DNA of 64,000 bases from Jacaranda mimosifolia (taxonomy: Eukaryota > Streptophyta > Magnoliopsida > Lamiales > Bignoniaceae), in assembly GCA_018894105.1 (NCBI GenBank), contig CM032117.1, forward strand, positions 37,924,501 to 37,988,500, written 5' to 3'. A model generated the notes under the pieces. That model made no database searches. It had not been told where the DNA came from and was given only the letters and a program-made list of their open reading frames with translations. The translations under genes were made by a program, and so were the position numbers. Shown here in pieces: positions 11,032 to 22,519 of this stretch (positions within the stretch are counted from its first letter, which is position 1; each line of letters opens with the position of its first letter).

Positions 11032-12660
11032 GCTAATTCCCCATAGTCTTAAGACACATCTTCTCAAGATGTCCTTCAAAGACCTTTTGCAATAAGGGTT
11101 TAGTTAGTGGATCTGCTATATTCTCTTCCAAAGCAACTCTCTCCACTCCGATGTCGCTTCTATCAATGATCTCCTGGATCAAATGATATCGCCTCAAAAT
11201 GTTCTTGGATCGTTTATGAGATCTGGCTCTTTAGCTTGCGCTACTGCCACATTGCTGTCATAAAACAACTACTGGCTTGGTAATGCTAAGCACTATATAT
11301 AACTCTTGGATGAAGTTTTCATTCAAACACTTTCCTTTGCAGCTTTCAAAGCCGCAATATATTCCGCCTCTGTGGTTGAATCGACCATGGTGTCTTGTTT
11401 GGAACTTTTCCAACTCACCACGCTGCCATTGAGGCAAAGTATAAATCCAAAAGTGGATTTTAGGTTATTTACATCGGATTGGAAACTAGAATCTGAAAAC
11501 CCTTTGAATTTCAATTCTTCATTACTATATACTAAAAACAAGTCCTTAGTCCTTTCAAGTACATATGGATTGTTTTAACGGCTATTCAGTGACATTCACT
11601 GGGGTTGGATTGAAAATGGCTCGTAACACTTAGAGTGCGTGCTACATCTAATCTTGTACATTGAACGACATACATTATGCTCCCAATAGCAGACGCATAA
11701 GGTATGCGGGACATTCTTTGTGTCTCGTTGTTAGTCTTAGGGGCCATAAACTTGGAGAGACGAATGCCATGTTCTATAGGGATGAATCCCCTACTGGATT
11801 CTTTTATACTAAACCTCTTTAGTATCTTGTCAATGTACAAGGTTTGGGAAAACCCCAGCATCCTTTTTGATCTATCTTTATAGATATGTATTTCTAATAT
11901 GTGGGATACTTATCCCAAATCCTTCATGGAGAATTGAGTAGATAATCATGCTTTAGTACACTTTAACATTTCTCTCTCATTTCCAATGAGAAGAATTTCA
12001 TCGACATAAAGTATAATAAAATGTACACTACTCCCACTAACCTTCTTATACACACAAGGTTCATACATACTTTTGATGAAGCCAAATGATTTGACTGTCT
12101 TATCCAAACATATGTTCCAACTTCAGGACGCTTGTTTGAGTCCATAAATAGATCTTTGGAGTTTGCAAACCTCTTGCTCACTCTTTTTGGATTTAAAACC
12201 TTGCAGTTGTTCCATATAAATTTCTTCTTCAATGTTCCTATTGAGAAAAGTGGTTTTCACATCCATTTGCCATATCTCATAGTCACAATATACAGCTATC
12301 ACATGTAAAATCCGAATAGAATTAGGCATTGCAACAAGTGAAAAAGTTTTCTCGAATTCGATACCGGGTCTTTTAGTGTAATTATTTGCCACTATTCGTG
12401 CTTTAAAGGTCATTACCTCTCCATTGACTCCTAGTTTTTTCTTATAGATCCACTTGTAACTAACGGCAACTACTCCCTTTGGTGGATCTACTGAAGCCCA
12501 TACTTTGTTGGAGTACATAAAGTCCATTTCGGATTTCATGGCGCCTAGCCAATTTCCTGAGTCTACATCCAACATAGCTTCCTCATAGGTCTTTGAATCA
12601 CTATCCAATTAGCTTGTCTCATGAAGGAATCCGAACCTTTTAGGTTGCTTCTTGATTCGA
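11032..12660 (-). pseudogene. C1 pol: reverse transcriptase and RNase H, decayed
   Basis: Minus strand. The reverse transcriptase begins in the frame 12608-12123: VDPPKG, KWIYKKKLG, TFKARIVA, then IWQMDVKTTFLN and LQRSIYGLKQAS. The active-site motif near 12008-11997 reads YVDE instead of YVDD, the second catalytic aspartate being glutamate. After several stops the copia RNase H follows: LVYSNEELKFKGFSDSSFQSD (11541 onward) and DSTTEAEYIAALKAAKE (about 11390). Frame breaks at the YVDE region, around 11860 and 11580. It lies before the PPT and 3' LTR, as expected at the end of a copia pol gene. Confidence 0.87.
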
Positions 12661-14043
12661 TCCGCCCTTCTTAGAGGTTGTGTGTAAGGCTCTTGTTACT
12701 CATTTGTATCCACCACTTGTGGGATTTGATGATCATCTTGAAGTTTATCAAGTTCAATAATAGCGCCATTTCTATCTAATAGAAATTGCTTTTCCAAAAA
12801 GTAGGCGTTTCTCAAAAGAAATACCTTTTGCTCTGAGGAATCATAAAAGTAATAACCCAAAGACTCTCTTGGGTATCCCACAAGCTTGCACAAGGTGGAT
12901 CTACTATCCAACTTGTCTCCTACTAACCGCTTGATGTAAACGAGAGATCCCCAAACTTTAAGATAATGGTAAAAGGTATTACATTTTGTAACTTCGCCTC
13001 CATTTCTAAGGCATATCCCCAAAAGGATATAGGCATATCGAAAACGTTTATCATGGAACGTACCATGTCTAATAAGGTACATTTTCTCCTCTTACCTACT
13101 CAATTGTGTTAGGGTGTCCTAGTGGGGTCCATTGAGAGAGAATCCCATTCTCTTTTAGATAACCCAAGAATTTGGTACTTAAGTATTTTCTCCATCAATC
13201 CGATAGAAGAGGTTTAATACTAAGTCCCTTTTGTTTTTCTAATTCATTCCTATACTCTTTGAACTTTTCAAAAGCTTCGACTTGTACTTCATAAGATACA
13301 CATGTCCGAACCGACTATAATTATTGGTGAATATGATGAAGTAGGAATAGCCTCCTCTTATACTAACTCTTAGTGAACCACAAACATCTGTATAGATTAA
13401 ATCCAAAGGACTTGTGGTTCGCTCTATTTGTCCTACAAAAGGAGCCTTGGTCATTTTTCCCTTCAAAAAAGATTCACAAGTAGGAAGGTCCTAAATGCCA
13501 CTAACATTTAGTACTTTGAACGCTGTTAACTTGTTCATCCTATTTTTAGAGATAAGTCTAAGTCATGCATGCTATAGGATGGCATCTTCTTGGTTATCTA
13601 ATTTTCTTTTACTTGATTGAATGTGCATTAATGAAGGTTGAGAATCAAGTATGTATAATCCATTATTCAATTACCTTGTGCAATTAAAGAACCATTCTTT
13701 AATACTTTCAACATCCCATTCGATATAGAAAAATCATATCCTTCATTATCAAGAACGGTAATAGAAATAATGTTCTTAACAAGGTTGGGTACATAATAAC
13801 AAGGATTTAATACAATGGAAGCATTCCCCAAGTCTAACTTGACAACGCCTTAGACCACGACGACAACTCTTGCTCAATTTCTTAGGCGGAGGATCATATC
13901 CCCTTCATTAAGACTTTTCTTCTTTCCATCCTTTATAATGAATTTCAAAGGTGAGAACCGCACGCGATATCAAATAGTCATGAGGAAGAATTAGTCGTTA
14001 AGTGCACTTCAATAAAATAAATACCCTTCTCAAGGGTTGCATG
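12661..14043 (-). pseudogene. C1 pol: protease and integrase, decayed
   Basis: Minus strand. The protease remnant shows FDIACGS at about 13974-13955, in place of the usual DTGCGS-type site, with a stop just before it. The pre-integrase and integrase follow: CLKGKMTKAPFVGQ-type block near 13470, the first catalytic aspartate in LIYTDVCG (about 13400), GGYSYFIIFTNNYSRFGHVYL, then a damaged region with a stop after the second aspartate (about 13200), and the C-terminal part VGYPRESLGYYFYD (about 12860). Its 5' end is cut by the G2 insertion at 14048. Confidence 0.84.
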
Positions 14044-14048
14044 GTAAA
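14044..14048. other. Left TSD of G2 (GTAAA)
   Basis: GTAAA before the first G2 LTR; the right copy at 29078-29082 is GTAAG. The undisturbed site in C3 (about 58140-58146) reads GTAAG, so the left copy has one G-to-A change. Confidence 0.82.
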
Positions 14049-14877
14049 TGTAGACGGCTTAATTTTTGGGCCAATTGAAAATTGACATGTGGAAAAATAT
14101 ATTAGTTATTAATTTAAAATTTTCTATTTATGTATTGGAATTTATTAAATTTAATTCTGAAATAAAAATAGTTAATTTTAATTAATGCTTTAATATTATT
14201 TTATACACAAATCAGATGTCGAAAAGTGTCAAGATGAAGTGGCACAACCGATCAAATCAAGTCTGGTAGCCTAGTAATTGCAGGCCAATTGAATTATGAC
14301 ACATGGCGCATCCATGCACGTGGACCAATCAAATCAAGAATATTTGATATTATCTTTTAATATGTGCATCAAAGAGATAATTATCAAATGTGTTCAACTC
14401 ATTTCGGGGTCTCCTGCTAAATGCCTGTATAAAGGAATGCTCAAAGACTCATATTATCATATACACATATTCTCATATCCTCATATTCATATTCTCATAT
14501 CCACATATTCTCAAGTCCAAGACTCAAGTCTTCAAGTTTCTGCTGCGACGATGTATTGCTACCGCGAAGGTCCTATACCTCTTCAAAGCATCAATTCATC
14601 AAGTCGTTTGATCTCGGAATCAAGGTTCGAGTTCAAACAAATTTTGTAGTGTCTTTTACCAAGTCAAAGGATACTACACCATATATCCAAGAACAAGCTT
14701 CAAGCCCTTGGATCATGGATATTGGGAGAAGAATTAGGGGATTAGTTTTGTTAGGGAATTTATATTTTTCTCTGATAAATATTAACTCTCATATATTCTT
14801 TAATATAAATTTAATTTGTCCATTATTTTTCTTTGTCTTGTGATTTAATTTTGCAGACAACGAAATTTGTGTGAACA
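14049..14877 (+). repeat. G2 LTR 1 (5' LTR)
   Basis: 829 bp, TGTAGACGG to GTGAACA. TATA box TATAAAGG at 14428-14435, followed by a TCATAT-rich stretch (about 14450-14515) and the 3' part. Over its first 400 bases I count about 16 differences to LTR 3. Confidence 0.9.
14428..14435 (+). promoter_or_regulatory. TATA box in G2 LTR 1
   Basis: TATAAAGG about 450 bases before the LTR end; the same box is at about 24413 in LTR 2 and 28645 in LTR 3. Confidence 0.7.
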
Positions 14878-14882
14878 AATTT

Positions 14883-14900
14883 TTGGCACGCCCGGTGGAA
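14883..14900 (+). other. G2 primer-binding site
   Basis: TTGGCACGCCCGGTGGAA six bases after the LTR end; TGG pairs with a tRNA CCA end. The tRNA species was not identified. Confidence 0.75.
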
Positions 14901-14961
14901 CACGAATCTACCCCTTATCTCTTTCTCCTATTTGAATTTTGAAGATATTTGCAACCACTTA

Positions 14962-16850
14962 ATGGCATCTAAGAGGAACCAACTCGCCTTGGTCAGGAAA
15001 GATGCTACTGACCGTACTGCTGAATCTGTCAATCAACCCATGACTGGGGCAAAAATACTAGTTTCATTCGTTTTATGGTTCTGACTCTGGAAGTCCAAGG
15101 GAAACAAATCCTAAGGTATTATCTTTCGCTGAACTGCCAGCTACAGCGACTGGAGTGGCAATGGTGGATGAACAACTTGCTTGGATGGCTCAAACTATAG
15201 TTGACTTCCAAAAGATTGTAGAAGAAAAAGATCTACAAATTGCACAACTCGTGAGCAAACAAGAAGAGAAAGATCTTAGAGGACTTAGCTACAACCATCA
15301 ATCATCCCTTAGCCATATAATAATGCAAAAACAAGTTGAGGAGGTGCCTTACAAGCGAGAAATGGATCGAAAGATCGACCATTCTGCAACTTCTATTGCT
15401 ACATTGTCTGTTCAACAATTGCAGGACATGATCACCAATACTATTAGGGCTTAGTATGGCATGCCTTCTCAAAGTTCTATTGTGTATTCGAAGCCCTATA
15501 TAAAGAGGATTGATTCGCTAAGAATGTCGATGGGATATCAACCACCAAAATTCCAGCAGTTTGATGGGAAGGAAAATCCAAAACAACATGTGGCCTATTT
15601 CATTGAGACATGCAATAATGTAGGGACTTTTGGTGATTTTATTGTGAAACAGTTTATGCATTCATTGAAAGAAAACTCCTTCAACTGGTACATTGACCTA
15701 GAACCTGAATCCATTGATAATTAGGATCAAATAGAAAGGGTGTTTCTGAATCGCTTTTATAGTACGCGCCGGACTGTGAGCATGATTGAACTTACCAATG
15801 CAAAATAATGGAAAGATGAACCAGTGGTGGACTACATCAACCATTGGCGTGCATTAAGTTTGAATTGCAAGGATAGACTCTCAGAGACTTCTGCGATAGA
15901 GATCTGTATTCAAGGTATGCACTAGGGATTTCTCAACATTCTTCAAGGAATCAAGCCTCGCACTTTTGAGGAATTAGCCACTTGTGCCCATGACATGGAG
16001 CTTAGCATTGCTAATCGTAGGGTAGGAATTCCTATTGAAGACCAGAAGAAAGAAATGAAGGATTCAAAGAAAAGTGAAAAATATGCCAAAGCAACTACTA
16101 AGGAATCCATGTCGATCAAGACAGCCTCCATAAAAATTCCCACAAGTGATAACAAGGTTGCTGAGAAAATTGAAGATCAACGCATTTCAACATGCAAGAA
16201 ACTACTAAAAGAAATGCAAGAAAAATGAGTATCCATTTCTAGATTCTGATGTTTCTCATATGTTTTATGAATTATTGACAAGGAAGTTGATTGAATTGTC
16301 GGATCCAAAACATCTCGAAGAAATTGGAAAGGTAAATGATCTAAAATATTGCAAGTATCATCAAGTTGTCGGCCATCCAATAGAGAAATATTTCATCTTC
16401 AACGATAAGGTAATGGCATTAGCAAGAGATGGGAAGATAATTCTTGATACAGAAGATGTTGTTGGATCAAACCTTGCTAGTGCTATAACTGTAGCAGATA
16501 CCACATACGTTGCAAGCAAAGACAATGTCTTCTCATCTTCATTCATGGGAGCATCAACAATACTTCAATTTGGAAGCTTAGATCCAGTGCTAGTGAAGAT
16601 TCAAATCATTGATGGAGTAACTAAGCTGGAAACAAGTTCTACTGTTGAAACGGAAGATAGCAGTGAGTGGACTTTTGTGATGCACCGGCGAAGGAGAAGA
16701 CGATATGCCAATCAATCTCGTCCATTGGCATTAAGGGTCTCACATATGACCAGATGCCCTCAACTAAGGACAACGAAGAGTTTAAAGGCCATAAATGGTA
16801 AGCTAAAAAATTCATTGGTAGGTTACAAAAGGAGTCAGGTGACTTTAAAA
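14962..16850 (+). pseudogene. G2 gag, decayed
   Basis: ATG at 14962 opens the gag frame (MASKRNQLALVRKDATD); a frameshift near 15060 moves it to the frame seen from 15155. The capsid part includes GYQPPKFQQFDGKENPKQHV (about 15532-15590), IETCNN, FNWYIDLEP and NRFYSTRRTVSMIELT. Three stops replace residues that are tryptophan or glutamine in relatives (15722, 15807, 15923), all explained by C-to-T or G-to-A changes. The distal part from 16260 holds a damaged zinc-knuckle-like motif CKYHQVVGHPIEKY, where the last cysteine is tyrosine. Coiled-coil propensity near 15200-15280. Confidence 0.83.
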
Positions 16851-18800
16851 GATTATTTTACAACAGGATTCTTTGATAAAAAAATTGAAGCAGTGCATAC
16901 TATAGCTTGTGAAATTGAAGAGCAACACTCCACTTCCTACAATATGGCCATTACTTTTACAGACGAGGACTTGTTGTTGGGATTGAAACCTCACAATATG
17001 CCGCTTTTCGTTTCAGGGTTCATGCAGGAGCAAAAGGTGAACCGCATACTCATTGATGGAGGATCCACCATCAATATCATGCCAAGATCCACCATGAAGA
17101 ATTTGGGAATTTCTGTTGAAGATCTCTCATGTAGCCACCTAACTATTCAAGGTTTCAACTAAGGAGGCCAATGAGCGATTAGTATGATTCGTCTAGACCT
17201 CATAATTAGGGGGTTGTAAGCAAGTACTTTATTTCATGTCATTGATGCAAAGACTTCCTACCATTTGCTTTTGGGACGGCCATGGCTTCATGAGAATGGG
17301 GTGATACTTTCCACTCTTTATCAATGCTTCAAGTATTCAAAAAATGGGGAAGTTATGAAAGTTGACGCATATGTGAAGCCATTAACTGAAGCTGAATCAT
17401 ACTTTGTTGATGCTAAACTTTATCTAGACCTTGACTCAGTACGTGAAGTGCAACCTACAAAGGCTCCAGGCAACTACTCCATTGAAAGGAGACAAGATTG
17501 TTCTGAAAATTTCAGTAAACTGACAATTATTGAGGTTTTGACGAGCAAAAAATATGAGTGCGGTGATGAGTCCAACTTACCATTATTTCGATATACACCA
17601 CAATCATCTCAAGAGAAAAGGCAAATTCCACTTGGAGCATGTATTGAGGCGAATGATGCTGCTCAAAGCCAATTAAAGATGGTAGAATCAAGCGACTGTC
17701 AAACTTTGAGGAAGAATTTCACCATGCCTATTGTTGGCATTAGCTCATCAATCTGTAATGGGCCGTATGTTGCAAGGGTTTCTCACAAAGAATTTGAGGG
17801 TATATTTGATCCTAAGGTGTATAAGTTACTTGAAAATTCTGGCTATGACTTTGCTAATCCACCAAGTCTAAGTAAGCTTGAACTTGAGTTAACTGGAGAA
17901 AAAGTTTATGGACTCAGTGAAGCACAACATAAACTAAGGAGACAGGGATTTTATGTTGAACAGTCAAGGGTTGGCTTAGGATTTAAAGTTGTAGAATTGG
18001 TCAGGATATGCGTGACAAAGAAGGATAAGTGTGTTGATGTCCAACATATTTCTGCAGAAGATCACGTGAAGTAAGGAGAGCAAAAATAGAATAATCATCA
18101 AATTTCTGTATTTGACAGTCTCAGTGTTCCAATTACTCGTCCTTTTATCTTTAAAAGACTTGGTGTTAAAGATCAAAGCAAGTTTAATACATGTCCAGGT
18201 CTGAGAGGTTCTGTGTTCAATCGACTTGGGAATAGTGTTGCAAAAAGGAGTGTTGATGACAAGACTGATATGTTGGAGTCAAAAAATAAGAGTCAAACTC
18301 TTTATTTATCCCAATTGAATGGAGCCAAATCTACAATCCTAGTTATTAATATGGACAAACCTATGAAAATACAGCAGCGCATCGTAGAACATTCATGCAA
18401 AAAGAATGGTGCAGATGAAGATGAAGTGGAAATCACCATCAGCTCTAATTACATAAGTGTTAAAGAGGAGCTAAATCTTGCATCGCATGATCCGTGTCTT
18501 GAAGAATTTAATAGATAGGTGGCAAGTAGTTTTATACAAGTTACAAACTACCCAGTATGGATATTGCTGCCTACCCCAGTTTCAAAAGCAGATGGAACAT
18601 TAAAATGGAGCATCACATTCCAGAGAATGAGAGTTGTTGAGATCGAATACTATATGATGAAGAAAATTATGAGTTGCATGCATGTAATCATATCACTATT
18701 GATGAAGAGCCTAATTCAGAAATTCTTGAAGATGAAGTCCTAAAAGCTCCTCCACAATTTGAAGATGGTGGATAGGCGACTGGTCATGAACTTAAGGAGC
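16851..18800 (+). pseudogene. G2 protease and linker to reverse transcriptase
   Basis: The aspartic protease motif is LIDGGSTINIMP at about 17048-17083, where DNGS or DDGS is usual; the domain ends with LLGRPWLHENG at about 17267. One open frame runs 16260-17162 across the end of gag and the protease; after a stop at 17160 the next frame is 17265-18074. The linker up to 18800 is lysine/glutamate-rich and interrupted by several stops; it matches nothing I recognise beyond the usual spacer of these elements. Confidence 0.78.
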
Positions 18801-19766
18801 TGAATCTTGGCACAATAGAAGTGCCTCGTCCTATATTTGTTAGCAAGCTTTTAAATCTTGAAGAAAAAGAACAATATTTCAAAATCTTAAGTGAATATAA
18901 GGATGTCTTTGCTTGGACCTACAAAGAAATGTCAGGATTAGATCCAAAAGTTGCAATTCATCACCTGGGCATAAAACATAGGGCTCGTCCAGTAAAGCAA
19001 TCGCAGTGAGTGCTTCGCCCGGAGCTTGTCCCTCTAATTGGCGCTGAAGTTAACAAGCTTATTGATGCAGGATTTATCAGGGAAGTGAAATATCCAACTT
19101 GGATCTCTAGCATCATGCCAGTCAAGAAGAAGAATGGCCAGATATGCATTTGCATTAATTTTCGAGATTTAAATAAGGCATACCCAAATTATGACTTTCC
19201 ACTACCTATTATTAAGCTTATGGTCGATGCAACCACTAGACATGAAGCTTTATCTTTCATGGATGGATCCTTCAGGTGTAATCAAATCAGAATGTCACCA
19301 CAAGATAAGGAGTGTACGGCTTTTCACACTCCAAAGGTTATTTATTGTTACAAGGTGATGCCTTTTGTGTTAAAAAATACAGGTGCAACTTATCAACGAG
19401 CTATGCAAAATATTTTTGATGATATGCTACATACAAGGGTAGAGTGCTACGTTGATGATTTAGTGGTCAAGACTAAGAAAACAGAAAATCACTTGGAAGA
19501 TCTTCGCGCGGTATTTGATCGGCTGAGAAAATATAACTTGAAGATGAAATTCGCTCATGTGTGCTTTTGGTGTCACGCCTAGCAAGTTCCTTGGCTTCAT
19601 AGTTTGACATCATGGAATTAAAGTTGATCTTACTAAAATTGATGCTATCCAGAAGATGCCGTCTCCAAGGAATCTTAAAGAATTGCACAGTTTACAAGGC
19701 AATCTTGCATTCATAAGAAAGTTCATATCAAATCTTGTAGGGAGATGCTAACCATTTAATCACTTA
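18801..19766 (+). pseudogene. G2 reverse transcriptase
   Basis: Frames 18821-19009 and 19010-19582. Motifs in order: DVFAWTYKEMSGLDPKVAIH, the fingers region FIREVKYPTWISSIMPVKKKNG, FRDLNKAYPNYDFPLP, MDGSFRCNQIRM, and an intact catalytic YVDD at 19448-19459 followed by LVVKTKK. A stop separates the first segment and a one-base shift follows near 19580, after which KFLGFIV-like sequence continues in another frame. Despite the intact active site the frame is broken. Confidence 0.86.
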
Positions 19767-20750
19767 ATGAAGAAAGATGCCCCTTTCGTATGGGATAAAG
19801 GATGTGAGAATTCTTTTGAGAGCATAAAGAAATACCTCATGAATCCACTAGTTCTAGGAGCTCCTATACTTGGAAAACTGTTGATATTATACATTGTAGC
19901 ACAAGAATGGTCGACCGGTGCTCTCATGGCTCAAGAAAATAAAAAAGGGAAGGACGAAGCTTTATATTATCTGAGTAGAGCCTTGACTGAGAATAAGTTG
20001 AACTACCCCCTTGTTGAGAAGATTTGTCTTGCCTTATTTTATGCAATCAGAAAGTTGAAGCAGTATTTTGAGGCATATTCTATCCAACTCATCTCATGTG
20101 CTGATCTTGTCAAATTTGTGATGTCAAGACCAGTACTCTCAGAAATATTGGCTAAGTGCTCTGTTGTATTCAATCAGTACGAGATCACATATGTACCTCA
20201 AAAAGCTGTTAAAGGACAAGCTTTTGCTAATTCTTTGCACATCATCCTATTTTTGCAGATTGGGAAGTACCAGATGAATTACCCGATAAGGAGGCTCTTT
20301 TTGTTGATATCCTGCTAGCATGGACAATGTTATTTGATGGAACGGGGGCAGGGATTGTATTTATTTCACTACAAAGATAAGTTTTGACATATTCTGTATT
20401 GTTAAATGAATTATGCTTTAATAACGTTGCAGAATATCAAGCTTTGATTATTGGGCTTCAAATGGCACTTGAACTGGAAATTTTAGAAATTGAGGTCTAT
20501 AGTGATTCAAAATTGGTTATTAATCAACTTTTAAATATTGATGAAGTTAAAAAGGAAGATTGGATTCCTTACTTTCAGCTAGCATCTTGTCTGTTGAAGA
20601 AGTTTGAAAATGTGGTCCTAAATCACATCATGAGGAAAGAAAATAAGATGGCAGATGCATTAGCCAACTTCGCTACTACTCTGGCCATTTCTGAAAAAGA
20701 AACGACAAATATCCTGGTGTGCAATAGACGGATTATGACGTCACCCATTG
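19767..20750 (+). pseudogene. G2 RNase H and second, archaeal-type RNase H
   Basis: The first RNase H (19767-20318) has FVWDKGCENSFESIKKYL, ALYYLSRALTENKLNYPLVEK and KLKQYFEAYSIQLIS. The second (about 20330-20700) starts with LFDGTGAGIVFIS-like sequence and has FNNVAEYQALIIGLQMALE, YSDSKLVINQL and RKENKMADALANFA. The duplicated RNase H is characteristic of plant Tat-type gypsy elements. Frame changes occur around 20300-20390. Confidence 0.85.
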
Positions 20751-21574
20751 AGCTTGATCGTGAGGATACAAATGCCATATCAGTCTCAGTTGGTGAAGAT
20801 AAAGATTGGAGGACATCACTAATTGACTATCTAAAGGATAGAAAATTGCCACAAGACCCTCGTCTAGGACGGAGGTGCGTTAGAGGTCATTTTGTTTCAT
20901 TTTATACAAAGATATTTTGTATCGTCGATCTTATGAAGGTACTTATCAACGTTGTTTAAGTGGTGAAGAAGCAATTGAAGCTATGGCTGAGGCACATTCT
21001 AGAGTTTGTGGAGCTCACCAGTCGGGTCATAAGCTTCATTTTTAGATTAAAAGGATGGGATACTACTGGCCTACTATGGTTAAAGATTGTATAAGTTATG
21101 CAAAGAGGTGTGAAGCTTGTCAAATGCATGCTAACTTTATACATCAACCTCTTGAACCCTTACATCCCACAGTTGCCTCATGGTCATTTGATGCATGGGG
21201 TCTTGATGTCGTAGGTCCTATTGCTCCTAAGTCGTCAGCTGGTCACACTTACATGTTGGCAGCTACACACTATTTCTCCAAATGTGTAGAAGCAATTCCC
21301 CTCAAGTAAGTGAAGACAGAAACTGTTGTTGAGTTCATTCGTTGTCATTTGATTTCAGGTATGGAGCACCTCATTACATCATTACCGATAACATGAAGTC
21401 TTTTTACAATAAGTTGATGGATAAACTATGTGCACAATTTGAATTCAGGTCAAAATGGGATGGTCTGTATGTGACAAAAAAGTCTACACCAATGGTGCTT
21501 ACAAGTTGGTTGACAAAGATAGATTGCGCATAGGTCCCATATATGGCAAAATTTTAAAGCGATACTATCCTTGA
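20751..21574 (+). pseudogene. G2 integrase, internally deleted
   Basis: Zinc-binding region at 20980-21150 (AHSRVCGAHQSGHKLHF, stop for a glutamine, then CEACQMHA), core with FDAWGLDVVGP (about 21187) and YGAPHYIITDN (about 21360). Around 21445 the frame jumps straight to the C-terminal block (WDGLYV at 21458, then YTNGAYKLVDKDRLRIGP) ending LKRYYP-stop at 21574. The segment with the third catalytic residue is therefore deleted; the first two aspartates remain. Confidence 0.84.
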
Positions 21575-21884
21575 GAAATGTTACTCCTTGACGCACGAAC
21601 CTAAACTACATGTTACTCCTGGCCCGTATGAGTATAAACTGTGTACGGTAATCACCAAAGGTAGTGCATGTGGTTAAATTGCTAACTTTCTCCACTAAAG
21701 GTATTTTATGTGGTTAAAATATTAAATACTCCACCTAGTCCAAGGTGGTTAGGCAATGGATACTTCTGGCCAGCATGAGTATAAACTGTAAATGACACCC
21801 CTCTCAAAAGAAGAATGTTTACTTTAAACTACGTAATGACTTGATTCCCTTGTTGGGGTACGCAGGCAACTTGGGAGTTATTTC

Positions 21885-22285
21885 TCAAGTTCGTCACATC
21901 ACTATAACAAAAAATTATTTAGATGGCTTCCCAAGTTCAATCATTGGAGCAAATTTGGATGACTTACTTCCCAAGTCAATCATATCATTGGATCAAATAT
22001 GGATTACTTATTTCTCGAGTTCAATCATGTCATTTGGATAAGTTTGGATTGCTTGTTAAGTTCAATCACATCACTGGAATAAGTTTGGAAGGCTTGCCAA
22101 GTTCAATCACATCACTGGAATAAGTTTTGAGGACTTTCCAAGTTTAATCATATCATTGGAGCGACTTTGGATGACTTACTTCTCAAATTCAAACAAATCA
22201 TTTGAGTAATTTTGGATGGTTTATCAAGTTCAAACATATCATTGGAAGAAGTTTTGATTGTTTTCAAGTTCAATTCATTAGATAG
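21885..22285 (+). repeat. Tandem repeat, about 40-46 bp period, nine to ten copies
   Basis: Units begin with CAAGTTCAATCA-like words at about 21886, 21931, 21971, 22016, 22057, 22097, 22138, 22184, 22224 and 22264, each followed by ATCATTGGA-like and TTTGGATGACTT-like words. It lies between the pol stop and the antisense gene, the 3' untranslated position. Confidence 0.85.
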
Positions 22286-22491
22286 CCAGTTTTACTCATA
22301 AACTTAAGTAAGTTTATTCCATTCCATTGTTGGGGGCATGAGATACAACTTTTCTTTGAAGATGGCATTAATTTGAAGAAATACTAAATAAACAAAAGAA
22401 GGAGAATGCACAAGGAGAATTTATAAAAAGAATAATTTTTTTTTATTGCATATGTAGTAATCAGGTGTTCTTTTACATCAATGGTGCTAAA

Positions 22492-22515
22492 AAGAGAGAG
22501 AGAGAGAGAGAGAGA
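22492..22515. repeat. (AG)n microsatellite
   Basis: About eleven AG units at the 3' end of the antisense PMD frame. Confidence 0.9.
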
Positions 22516-22519
22516 ATTA

